A DNA stretch of 64,000 nucleotides from Epiperipatus broadwayi. Lineage: Eukaryota > Onychophora > Udeonychophora > Euonychophora > Peripatidae. Under the pieces are notes generated by a model, which saw only the letters and a list, made by a program, of their open reading frames with translations, was not told the origin of the DNA and made no database searches. Within the stretch, counting starts at the first letter, position 1; the number at the start of each line of letters is the position of its first letter. The translations under genes were made by a program, and so were the position numbers. The DNA is taken from contig JAQFVV010001062.1 of assembly GCA_028023455.1 (NCBI GenBank), forward strand, positions 56,025-120,024, written 5' to 3'. Positions 49,331-60,764 of the stretch are shown in pieces.

Positions 49331-52300
49331 ATATGTAGTTGTGGTAGTGGATATATAGGGGGATCGAGATGTACATTGGAAAAAATAACTAAAGAGCACT
49401 TGCTGTTATTAAAAAGGTTCAGAAAATAAAAAATATTGCAAAGTAAATAATAATGTTTCAGCATAAATAATCCTACTAATAATCATGTTAAAAAGCAAAA
49501 TATATAAATAGGCGTAAGAAGAAAGATCACTTACAGTCCAAAACAGACACATTTCCATGAACCTCTCTAAAAGTAACTCATGGAAAGGAAGATCACTTTA
49601 TTTATGAAACAAAATATCGATAACCATGAATATATCAAGCAGGACTAATAATAAAAAATCAAAACAATAAAACATGGTGGCCAAACACATAATAATAACT
49701 TTGCATGGTATATAAATATCTAGATCTCCCATATACAATACATACACACACTCATATCCATTTCTTTACTTTCAGATTCATATGACACAGAGCAAACACA
49801 AAACTGCTAACAAATAATTTATAAAGGTATGCATGCACAGATCACATCAATAACATACATGTAAGTGATTTAAAAAAAATATCCAGATGATTATAAATGA
49901 TTATATATAAATGGTAATATAAAACTATAATATATGACAAGAAAAAAATCTATTCTTTTTATTTCTTTTCTATTAAAACCTATCATTAGAAGTAACTTGA
50001 ATTGTAATTAATAGTCGCAAAAGTGATGGGGGGGGGGACGACTTTAATTTCCTTTCAAGTAAACTTTTTTTAAAACTTTATGAGAAGAAAAAAAAACTTT
50101 AGAAAACCAACTAGTTTAGATTATTAAAAATAAAACTATCAGTATATCAAACACATTTTAAGATAATAATATATGAAATATAATACTAAAAAAAGTTCTA
50201 AAAATGAGCATAATATAAATATGAAATAAAACCTTCAATCTATATATCTCTGTTTTACTGCAAATGTCTTAATAAAATAGTTTATAAGAAAAATTTTATC
50301 TTAAGTTCAGAGAGGAGTGGGTAAAGGGATACTATTTTCGGGTAAAGTTGAATTTTAGAAATGCATAGTACACAGAAATGCAGATAATGGTTTCAGTGTT
50401 GTCTTTCACTGGTTCTGTTGAGCTTGTCTAGGGAGTTTGTTCTGGAATTGTTTCATTAACACTGAGAAATGCTTTTCTCCAATGATATTTTATAGTAGTT
50501 GACTTATGTTGTTGGTCAACATTCATTGGATAACAGACCTATACAGGAGAGTTAAATTAATTTTCCTGGTGCTTTAGTAGTTTATAATATCAACCATGAC
50601 CACTGGAAAAAGTTCCTGATTCATCATATAACAGACTAAGGTAAAATGCAAGCAGAGCAGAATAAATTGGAACAGAACAGATTGTAAAAAGTAGAATAGC
50701 TTGAAATATAATTTTCAGCTAGTTCTTTGTAATTAATTAGCTCATCCATTTGCCAATAATTTTTAATTAAATTAAGCTAATAATTGCATTTTTGTAACAG
50801 ATAAGTCCATAAATATAGATTTACCAAATTTTTAATTAGATCAAGCTGGCAGATTTTCAGATGACAGAATTTTAAAATCAGGAATCATACTTAATAATTG
50901 ATTTTCTTAAAAGTTTTTAATATTTTTGAAATCCATGCAATTCTCAACATTTAATGTTTTTAATTAATGAAAATGAATTAATTATGAATTGATAAAAAGT
51001 TTTATATTTTAAGCATTGTTCCTGTAATATAAATTTCTTTACAGATTGATAATAATTTTAGTTACATAAAGCATATATATTTTTATTTTTTTAAGCCAAA
51101 AATAATATTGAGTAGCAAAGCAAATGCAAATGAAGTTAATGTGAGTGCATATATTATACAAACATATATATAAAACAAAACTTAAACCTGAAATTAAGCT
51201 TTTGCTATGCCAAATTAAAATATTTAAACACAAGTTAGATATTGAGATAGCAATGATGTTCAATTTTATTACAATTGCAGATTTAAAAAAAATTAGATAT
51301 TTCTAAGTTTTCTGCTTTTTGTAGGTAATCATATTTTCAAAATTATTTTTTTAAACTCATGTTAAATTAATTCTGTGTTAAGGCAAATTAAAGTTACTGT
51401 GCAGCAAGATCACTTACTATCAAGACTAATTGTACTTAATTATTCTTTTTTTATATTTTTAAGTATTTTGTTTTAATATTTCAATTTTAGAACTATTATA
51501 AACCTTAATGAAGACTTTATATCAAGAAGTATGCCTTCCCCCCAGTCATATCTACATTTATTAATTTTTATTTTATATAATTATATAAAACTTGGTCTGT
51601 TAAATTCACTCTTGTAAATTTATATATTAATAAAAATCTGTATCAAATGTTAAAATAAAAAACAACTTTTCAAAGAACAGCAAATCTGTTGGAAAGAAAT
51701 AAAACATGGCTTTTTCTTTATTGATTATATACTGGCTAATAAGATCAAAGTAATCTATTCATCATCATAGCAATTATTTTATAATAGTCATATTTTTAAA
51801 GCTTTGAAATCTATTTTATATTATATTCCATTTTCACAGTATTATCTTTGCTCATTAAATAATAGTGTCGGGATTCAGAGTTATTTATTGCAATATTGTA
51901 AAGTTAGGAGCCTCATTACCAAGAACTTATGATTGACTCAGTCAGCCCTTTATAGTGTGGTCTCTTTTTCTCATCTTCTTTTTCTAAATTACAACTCTCT
52001 GACAACCTCCTTTTTTATAAGTCAATCTTAAAAAAACAATTTTTTTTTTTAAAAAAAACCTTGTTGATTTTTAAAAATAATTATGTTACATCAATTTATT
52101 TATTATAAACCTTAATTAATCTTTAAAGCATAATCTTGGGTTTTACACAAACAATTTATATTTTATAAACAAAAGGAATGAAATGAGGCAGACAGAGATT
52201 GAGAGGGAGGGAGAGAAGAAAGGAAGGAAGAAGGAGGGTGGGTGGAGAAGGAGAGAGGGGGGGGAGAGAAAAATTAAAATCTTAATTACTCACTATGCTT

Positions 52301-53620
52301 ATTTTTATTTAATAATACTTATAATTGTTAAATACTTATAATTTTTAAAACCACACTAAGTTAAAAAATTAAAAAAAGTATAGATAACACAATTTTATAT
52401 AGATCATCTATTAAACATTTTATTATCATAATAAAACCAAAGTATTAATTCCTACTCATCATTGTCACTTGAAAGAATATACTCTTAAATATATATATAT
52501 ATATATACTTAAAAACCTCTTCTACCACACCTGCTTGAAACAAATAAATAAAGACACATCTTAAAAAGATAAAAACCCGAATATGCATTTCTGGCTGAAC
52601 TAGCACTCTTCCATTAATCTTTTACACCTAACTTTACCGATTTGTTCAGAATTATTTATTAATATCAAATTACTACAATCTGCACAAGTGTTAATTAAGT
52701 ATTATATATCTAATAGTATGTGAATAAGGACTTTGTGTGGGAAAATTTAGAAGTTTCTTAAGTAAAATGTAGGCTAATACGAATTATATAGAAATTTATA
52801 AGATTCTAACAATATGAAGGAATGAGTTAGGTCAGTGTTAAGAATTATACATTGCAGTGAAAGTTTTTGATTTGATCATTTGTTTTATATTGTTAAGTAA
52901 TATTTACTAAGGCTGTAACCTCAAGAATATGTGCATAAAATGCGAAAGTAGGGACCTCTTTAGGTATTAACCACAGCTTGTTTTGGAAGAAAAGAGGGGA
53001 ACCCTTCTTTACTTCAACCTACTTTCTATATAAGTAGGTGAATCTGAAGCAGTTAGATCTTAGAGCGTGAAGCTATTCAATACTTCACTGATTAAGTCCA
53101 TATTAAGATAAATGAGTTAAGAAATATACAATTAAATAATATTTTTAAAGTATATTGGATAATTTAAGGAATAAAAAATTGAATGGTATATACAAATTAT
53201 ATAAAAGTTAATAAAATTATTCATAACACATAAGTCAGTGAGGTTAACAAAAATTCATCAAACACTGTATCTTAAAAAAATTTCTATAATTAAGTATTAG
53301 TATAGTAAATTGTATAAAGTTATCTTTGAGTTTCATTTTAAGACAAATGACTTTAAATAATACTTATTATAGAAATTTAAAAGCATTCATTGTAAAATTA
53401 TTGCCTTAGTAAAATGGTAGAAGGGTGGACAGTGCAACTCATGCTCTATGCCTAATGACTCCTATAGGAATAGAAACATCTTATAAACTTCTGAGTTATT
53501 ATATTTAGGGAATTATTACATTGTTAATAAATTTTTATAACTTTTCTGGAGCTAAAAAGTATTTCAAATTTGATAACAAAATACTTTTTGTAAAATATTT
53601 ATATTGATAATATCATACAT
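49331..53620. other. Unrecognised AT-rich stretch
   Basis: No gene, exon or known element recognised. It contains a purine tract (52189-52271), a (TA)n run (52489-52506) and poly-G at about 50030. Somewhat more complex sequence at 50300-50700 and 52900-53090 has no protein-like frame. Confidence 0.5.
52189..52271 (+). repeat. Purine (GA/G-rich) tract
   Basis: An almost pure A/G run with several G triplets ends in a run of eight or more G. Such tracts can form triplex or quadruplex DNA. Confidence 0.85.
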
Positions 53621-53627
53621 ATATTTA

Positions 53628-53830
53628 TTATAACACTTCTTTCATATACACATCAATGCAAACAAATTTTCTTAACCTTCTTTATTTTTTTTACAGTTTT
53701 GACTGTCCAGGAGTCTTCATCAGAGCTACAAGATTTGAATAATATAAATACATATCCATCATAACTGTAAGGAAAATAAAGATTAAGAAAATTTGTTTGC
53801 ATTGATGTGCATATGAAAGAAGTATTATAA
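53628..53830. repeat. Fold-back element with ~68 bp arms, TA-flanked
   Basis: 53628-53698 is inverted at 53762-53830 with few mismatches (for example tttgtttgcattgatgtgc and its complement). The ~63 bp loop, read on the - strand, holds CUGAUGA, a GACU-CCUGGAC-AGUC hairpin and AAAA, a hammerhead-like core with G12 lost. Both sides are (TA)-rich. It lies directly upstream of the LTR element. Confidence 0.75.
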
Positions 53831-54826
53831 GATATATATATATTGTGCCATTACAATTTGGTCACTAGCCAAATTTATAGTAATGTGCATGTAGAAAAGG
53901 TAAAACAAAATCATCATCACAATTTTATATAACCATAAAAGAAGCTGTAGGCATCCAAGTTCAAACCCTACCAGATCAAAATCTTAAATGCTTTAGACAG
54001 AAAGAGAGTGGGTCAACAATTATATGCTTTACTTGTTTGTGTGTTAATAAATCTCAAAAAGAGCAGCACACACATTTAATATTTAAAATTTTAATTTTTC
54101 TTTAAAAAGCAAAGTTATAACGCATACGTATAGGCAATGTATGTGTAAACTATTTAATTGTTTTATATTTCAAATATTCAACATTTTAACTTTCTTTAAA
54201 ACTAACCTATGCTTGATCAATTCTAATATCTTATTCTATGCTTCTATTTTTCTTTCTATAATTGTAATTGGGATTTAAAAGTTACAGATTTAATTAAATA
54301 ATAGGGTTATAATTACTAAGCTAGCAATTATATTATTTAATGTTAGTTTATGAATGATTTGAAAGAATGAAGGATGTGTGTACATTACATACAGAAATTT
54401 ACATTTACTAAATATTGAAAGAAAAGGAAGGATTAAATCTGTCAAATTATTTTTTTTGTACAATTTTATGTTAAAAGAGGAAATCGGTTTAATCAGATAT
54501 TTATCTTTGTATCAATTTTTTTTGTAAATGATTGTTTTTCACTTTGGGAGCTTATAATGGGTGAGAGCTCTAATTTTGAAATTGTCTTATCTTAAGATCT
54601 AAAGAAGGAAGCTCAAGGATTGGAAAGGTTACCTAAATGTAAAAAAAAGAAAGGAAATAAGGATTAAGTCTATTTTTTTTAAAACAAAAGTGTCTGGAAA
54701 AAGGATTAAACTTTTCAGTTGAAAAATAATTTAGTTGAAAATAAATTAGAGATCTAATTAAAATGAATTTGTCCAAAAATAGCAAGTGACGCTATCTCTG
54801 ATTGGTTAAGTTAGCTACAAATTGGA

Positions 54827-54835
54827 TATAAAAAG
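54827..54835 (+). promoter_or_regulatory. TATA box of the 5' LTR
   Basis: TATAAAAAG with an ATTGG box about 25 bp upstream. Both are kept in the 3' LTR (61749-61757). It is the likely Pol II promoter of the element. Confidence 0.55.
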
Positions 54836-56768
54836 CTGTCTGGAATTATTATTATTTTTTGTGATTATGATTCAGATTATTAGACTATTAAATTGAATGT
54901 TGAAAATATAAGAAATGGCTGGCTAGAAAAATTATATGTATGTCCCATCTCTTCCGGACCATCTGGGGAAGCTGCACATCACATAGGAAAGAAAAGATGT
55001 TGTGTCTAAAATAATATTCTACACCTTTCAACTGACCAGAGAAATAAGATGTTTTTAATAGAAGGAAGAAAGCATTCACCTGCATTCGATAAAAGATGAA
55101 TTAATCTACTGATAAATATTAATCATCAAGTCCAATTAATTGTTACAACAACTGATTTTAAACTCAAGAAAATTTATAAATGTGAAAACAACTGCTGTAT
55201 TTCATCCACATGCTTGACAGGAAGAGAAGAAAAATTAATATAATGATTTCCAAATTGTCCACTAAAGCAAATAACCTCAATAGAGTCATCATCATCAAAT
55301 AGTTATACACCTCAAGAAAGAGATTGTTCCTACATAAAACGGAAATGGTAGCTGCAGAAATATAAATAATATACAAGACAAGTTTGAACCCTTGGAAATT
55401 CGCCACAAACAAAAGATCGGTAATATGACTTTTTATATCTATTTTCTTTATGATATCAGTCTTAATAAACATTTTAGCAATAAAGTGGTATATTTTATTT
55501 AAAGAACTTTTAAAGACTATTCAGATCGATTAAAACAAGAATGTCTTACTAATAATAACTTTGAGCTTCATAAATTATCTTGAATGTATGAAAATTATTT
55601 GTTTATTAATTTTACAGTTATGAAAAATATTAATGTGTAAAACAATTTTTTTTTATGGTATTATGATTTTAGTTTTAACTAATATATTATTATTATGTTG
55701 GTTTTAAATAATATTTTGTTATTATGGGATAAAACACGCACATACATAATAATATTTTTATATGTGTATAATTGCGAGTGAATGTGAAATAATGAGTAGT
55801 ATTAGAATATTAGATTATTTTGTTTCAAGTTAAGTATAGCATTTCAGAGGTAGAAGAGTGGGGGAGAAAATAATTTAAAACTTGTTTCTAAAACTTGCTC
55901 TTTCAATTCTATTAATATTTTCTTTTACATTCTACTTACATGTTAGATTTATAAAGTATGTGTGCTAATGAGCAGATAATATTTTTTTTCTTGAAATACT
56001 TTTCTCATGGAGTGAAAATCATGGTCAATGTGACGTCCAACTTAATACAAAATACATTTGAAGGGAAAGGGGGAAGAACTTGAAATTAATCTGAGGATTG
56101 TTATATGATCAATTATTATCATTATTATTATTCATGTCAATTTTCATATTTATCTAGAAATTTTTATGTATATGTTAGCAATGTAGTAATAAATATTAGT
56201 TTGTTTTATTAAATGAGGCATATATATTTCATTAAGTGTAGTTTTTGTTAAGTGTGATTATTCATCATCATCAATGGTTGAATATTAGTTATTTAAGATA
56301 TAAGTAAATATGCTAAAATTAAGCAATAATTATGAATTTCTTTATAAAAATTAGTTTTATGTTTAGGCTTAGTCCTAGAGCTGTAGTTGAAACCCTTGTC
56401 ATTATCGTTATTATTATCATCATTATCATCGTCATCAACGTTTTAATTAATGAGCTGTTTAACTGTTTAAAGGCCATATATAAATATTGATTTTATAATA
56501 TTTAGTGATTTCTTAGTATTATTATAACCACATCCCGTCATCTATTTCATGCAAGGATGAGTGAATTGCCATCCTAAATTAGTTATATATAATCTGAGCT
56601 AGTAAACTTATAAAAATATTGAAACACATTTGTTATGCTAAGATCTGAGAAATGATTTATGTCTAATATACTCCACTTTGGTTTATAGATGTTTTACTTT
56701 TACCTAAATATTAGTGCTTATAGTGATATGGCTCAAAAAGCAAAATCTCCCATTTTATTAGAAATAAA

Positions 56769-56862
56769 GTACCAAGAAGGGATTCAAACCTGGTACATGT
56801 GAAAAGGTTATTAGATATAACCGTGTCTAGATTCAGATAATCTAGTGGTGCCCTGCTAGACC
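56769..56862 (-). mobile_element. tRNA-like SINE relic inside the 5' LTR
   Basis: On the - strand ggtttgaatc (56790-56781) is a good B box within a T-arm-like context (gtaccaggtttgaatccctt). The same segment is in the 3' LTR, so it predates this insertion. No tail or TSD is clear. Confidence 0.4.
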
Positions 56863-57152
56863 ATATTCACTTAGTATTTGTTTAAACATGCACTTAACAT
56901 CAAACCAAGAAATGAAAGTGGATAAGATTACTGTCTGTATACCTGAGTTATATTTTATTGAATTACTAGTGTACTCACTTTACGTGATTTCATATACCTG
57001 AGCTATAAGACTTGTTATTAATAATTTGTTTATAATTATTGATATTTGGATATTGAGAAATCCAAAGTTATTTTAAATATTATGATCATTCTATGGACTA
57101 CCTTTCAACTCAGATATGGTGATATCTTTTGAGTAACTTTAATTAGTTACAA

Positions 57153-57171
57153 TGGACACCCAACTGGGGCC
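57153..57171 (+). other. Putative primer binding site
   Basis: tggacacccaactggggcc starts with TGG two bases after the LTR end and resembles the complement of a tRNA-Lys 3' end (TGGCGCCCAACGTGGGGC) with small differences. Its position next to the LTR end supports the call. Confidence 0.55.
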
Positions 57172-58469
57172 TGATATTTTACCATATACCTGAAAAAGGG
57201 AGTCTATAGAATGATAGGAGATGTGTGGTTAAAAAGAGAAATTTTTTTAGTAAAATTTTTTTTTTTCAGTAAATTTTTTTTTTGTCTTACAAAATTTTCT
57301 TGGCCAAACAGTCTTATTTTAGATGATGATGTTTAATATGATTTAATTATTCATTGATGATGATAAAATGGGTACAGCCAAAACAGCTTAGTTTTGTTTC
57401 ATCAATTTTGAAAATAGAGATGAATATCACAACTTAAGACAAGGGTGAAATAAATAATAGATTTTTTTTTGTGGAACATTAAAATGATTTATTGCCAGAT
57501 AGGATAGGCACAGTAATAGTGATGAATTATGGAATAGTAGTCTCATGTGTGTTTGGGGAGTTCATTTTGTAAAAAGTCTATGATTTTAGAGGTTTGATTG
57601 GATGGTTGATCGTTGGAGTTTGGTTGGTTAGATTGCAGTTTTGATGATGAGTGGAGAGTTTTGTCATTGCCTTGAGAATGCTATGTATTTCATGTAACTT
57701 ATGAATGATCAAACCCATTCACTGCTCCAACCCAATTTATATGTTATCTTTATTTTATCATGAAGCAGTTAACAGCAGACCTGCCATGATACCAGCCTAT
57801 AAGTCTCCAAGAGAAGAGAGCATGGCATAGTTTTCCAATCCAGTTATATGTTATTCTTATGTTATCATGAAGCAGTTACCAGCAGTCCTGCCATGATACC
57901 AGCCTATAAGTCTCCAAGAGAGAGAGCAAGGTTTCATTTTTGTAGTCTATAATAAGCAGGGCATTCCTTGATACTTGCCACATAAGACTCCAAGAGAGAG
58001 AGCAAGGCATAGTTTATCTATTTTAGCCCCTAAGACTTAATACTTCTTTTATTGCAACAGAGTTTGTTTCATTCAATCAAGGGTTGTGGTAGTTAATAGT
58101 GATCAAATTGGGATGATCTTCTGAGTGCTCATGATACATTGTGTGATTATAGTGCTGTGACTGAATTTTTTATTTGTCTCAAGATTGTGAACTGCTAGTC
58201 ATTCTGTGGACTGTCAATATCTGTCGGATTTCTAGGAGAATGGATGAATGTATAATTTGGGCTATTACAGACAGACATGCACTATATAAATTATTGTTGT
58301 GTAGTTCATCAAATAAGGATATTAAAATTTTTTTGTTGTTGTATTTGTAATGCATAATAAGGTGGAAATCAAATCAGTCAGTTGGTCAGAATAGGTGTCA
58401 GACAGGGATAAGATGTGTGGATTTTTGATGGTCAGGGAAGTACAGATGGGATATATATAGTTTTATAAC
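57172..58469 (+). other. Leader of the LTR element with tandem repeat
   Basis: No open frame. At 57731-58012 a ~107 bp block (landmarks atgttat, atcatgaagcagtta, ccatgataccagcctataag, tctccaagagag) occurs about two and a half times. It could be part of a packaging or leader region. Confidence 0.6.
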
Positions 58470-60440
58470 ATGAGTGAACTAAATTATAGTATGGAAGAGG
58501 TTATGGAAGAGGAAGGTGCCCCAATATGAGGAATCAGTGATCGTTTTCATACTGAAGAAGAGGATAGGAAAATTGCCTTTAAAAAAGCTCAAGAAAAAGA
58601 GGAAATAGAGGAAAATGCCTCTAAAGTCAGTAGCAATAATAAGGCCTCAAGTACAGAAATGGTAGATGAGGAGCCAGAAGTGGGCCAGGCTCAAATAGCA
58701 AAGATGGCACCATCAGACATGGACATGATAATGCAGATGCTCAAAAGTATGAGAGAAGATAGTAAGCAAGGGATGGTAAATCTAGAACAAAAGATGGAGA
58801 AAAATATAGAAAGTAGTAAGCAAGGGATGGTAAATCTAGAACAAAAGATGGAGAAAAATATAGAAAGTCTAAGAGAATATAGGAAGCAGCTCATAGAAAG
58901 TTTAAGAGATGATGGAAAAGGCATAGAAAGGGTAGAAAGTTTAAAAGAAGAGGATAAGAGGAGTGAAGATGAATTAAAAGAAAATATCAATAGCTCTGTT
59001 GAAAACAACAGTAAAATTCCTATAGCTTTGGGAAATAAAATAGAGAAACATGGGAAAAGTGCCTCAATTCCTGGAGTTGATAATCTTTATAAAGAAGAGG
59101 ATGGAGAGGTTGTAATGGGATTAGAAGTTACCATAAAAGTAAAGGGGATAGTAACAAGTACTGAAGAGTTTCAGATTCAAATAAAGAAGGAAGCACTATC
59201 AGGTATACAATTGACCAGACTGATGAAAGATTGTATGTTTCAAAACATACAAGAAGATTATAAAAATTCCAAAAGAAATAAGGAAAGTCTGGAACAAAAG
59301 ATTTGTCATTCTGTGAAAAGATGGATAGAAAGTCTAAGAAAGGATAGCAAAAAGAGTGCAGAATGTATAATAGAAGGTAGTCAAAGATCACTAGTGTTAA
59401 AAGATAAGCTAGATTGTCAGACTACTGATAATAGAGAAAGGAGTGAGAGATTAGAGGAATAAATAGGTAAATCAGCTAATATACTGATAGAGGAGAGTAG
59501 ATCACAAGAAGTGGAAAGGCCAATAGTAGCTATAAAATCTAATCTCTCAGTAAAAAGAATACATGAGGTGATGGACAAAGAGCAGATTGGGATAGATCAT
59601 GAAGTGAAAAGAAGGAAACGAGAGTTGGAGGAAAAACTTCATGCATCCGATAAGATGATTGATTTAAGAGAGGCAATAAGGGAGATGAAAACAGTTATTT
59701 TAGAAAGAGAACAAAAGTTTCAACAGTCTGTAGTTCTCAATCTTGTAACAAACCAGCATGTGTGGTTTCAAAAATCTGTCTTCTTAAATAGATTGGAGAT
59801 ACCTTATATATGGTATAGAGAATCTATCTCTCTGAAAAATTTAAATACTATGAAAAAGTTAAAAATAAATTATACATGGCACAGAGAATCAATCTCTCTG
59901 GAAGATGTACTGAATTATATCTGGTACAGAGAGTCAATCTCTCTGAAAAGTTTAAATGTCCATTATATATGGGACAGAGAATCTATCTCTCTGAAAAATG
60001 TAAATGTCCAGTGTGTATCATATACGGAATCTATCTCTCTGAAAAATGTAAATGCTCTGGAAAATTTAAATGTGCCTTATATATGGTACAAAGAGTCAAC
60101 CTTTCTAGAAAATTTAAAAATAAATTATATGTGGCCCAGAGAATCAACCTCTCTGGAAGATTTAAGGATGAATTATATATGGCACAGGAAGTCAATCTTT
60201 CTGGAAAGTTTAAAAATAAAGTATGTATGGTATAGAGAGTCAATCTCTCTGAAAAACTTCAAGGCATATTATGTATGGTACCAAGAGTCCATATTTCTAA
60301 ATGGAGTTTGTAATAGGAGGTTATATAAAATAAATCCTCCGGATATGTTTTATAAATACCCAGTCAAGATGAAAAATGGAAATATTAAAAATGGACTGGA
60401 TGTACATGTGCAATTTTATGCAGACCACAATATGATTTGA
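58470..60440 (+). pseudogene. Gag-like coiled-coil protein with tandem W-x-R-E-S repeats, broken by two stops
   Basis: One continuous frame of 657 codons runs from the ATG at 58470 to the stop at 60438, interrupted by TGA (58527-58529) and TAA (59460-59462). Each is one substitution away from a sense codon. The N-terminal part is acidic, then MIMQMLKSMREDSKQGMV leads into highly charged heptad-like helices with an exact 18-residue duplication (54 bp period from 58761). This resembles coiled-coil Gag N-termini of animal Gypsy-type elements. The C-terminal third (59760-60311) holds eleven 16-22 residue repeats around YIWYRESISLKNLNV-type units. No zinc knuckle, protease, RT or integrase follows, so the element depends on other elements. 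I do not recognise the repeat domain. Position between PBS and PPT supports a Gag role, which remains inference. Confidence 0.65.
59760..60311 (+). repeat. Coding tandem repeat, eleven units of ~48-66 bp
   Basis: Units share a (Y/V)xW(Y/H)(R/K)(E/K)S(I/T)(S/F)L core and an ExL/KNLN/K spacer. Unit length varies by multiples of three, so the frame was maintained during expansion. Confidence 0.85.
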
Positions 60441-60749
60441 AAAGAAAAAGCCATTCCAAATTACCAAGAAAATAGGAGAGAATGCCTTTATGCTTGCTGC
60501 TCTTGATGGGAATAAGGGAACCTATAATGCTAGGAGTTTGATCCTTTATACTTCAGCAGAATAGCCTGGCAAAAATCTCCAAATAAATTACATTTAGTTT
60601 TCTAATGAAAAGTATGATATTTACCAGTAGTTAGAAAATTATATATATTTTTTTGATTATTAGTGTCTTTATTATTATTAGTGTATTTTATTAGTTAGGA
60701 TTTTTTTTAATTAAATATAGTTAAAACAAAGGTGCTGATGATTTTATCC

Positions 60750-60763
60750 GAAGGGGGAAAAAG
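60750..60763 (+). other. Polypurine tract
   Basis: gaagggggaaaaag lies immediately upstream of the 3' LTR start (TGTGCC at 60765), where reverse transcriptase primes plus-strand synthesis in LTR retrotransposons. Confidence 0.8.
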
Positions 60764-60764
60764 T

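Larger units (their letters stand above)
53844..57151 (+). mobile_element. 5' LTR (~3.3 kb) of an LTR retrotransposon
   Basis: It starts TGTGCCATTAC and ends ...TTACA, just before a primer-binding-site-like sequence. The whole stretch up to about 57040 recurs from 60765 with roughly one difference per hundred bases by eye, offset 6.92 kb. Upstream control signals are visible: an inverted CCAAT box (ATTGG, about 54801) and TATAAAAAG at 54827-54835. A tRNA-like SINE relic lies inside (56769-56862). Homology resumes at actcagatatggt (57105) after a gap in the 3' copy. Such long LTRs are unusual and recall non-autonomous LARD elements of plants. Confidence 0.75.

Noticed and set aside
55164-55472. 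102-codon - strand frame, repeated at 62083-62391
   Set aside because: Its near-identical twin is explained by the two LTRs. The composition is not protein-like and it matches no family.
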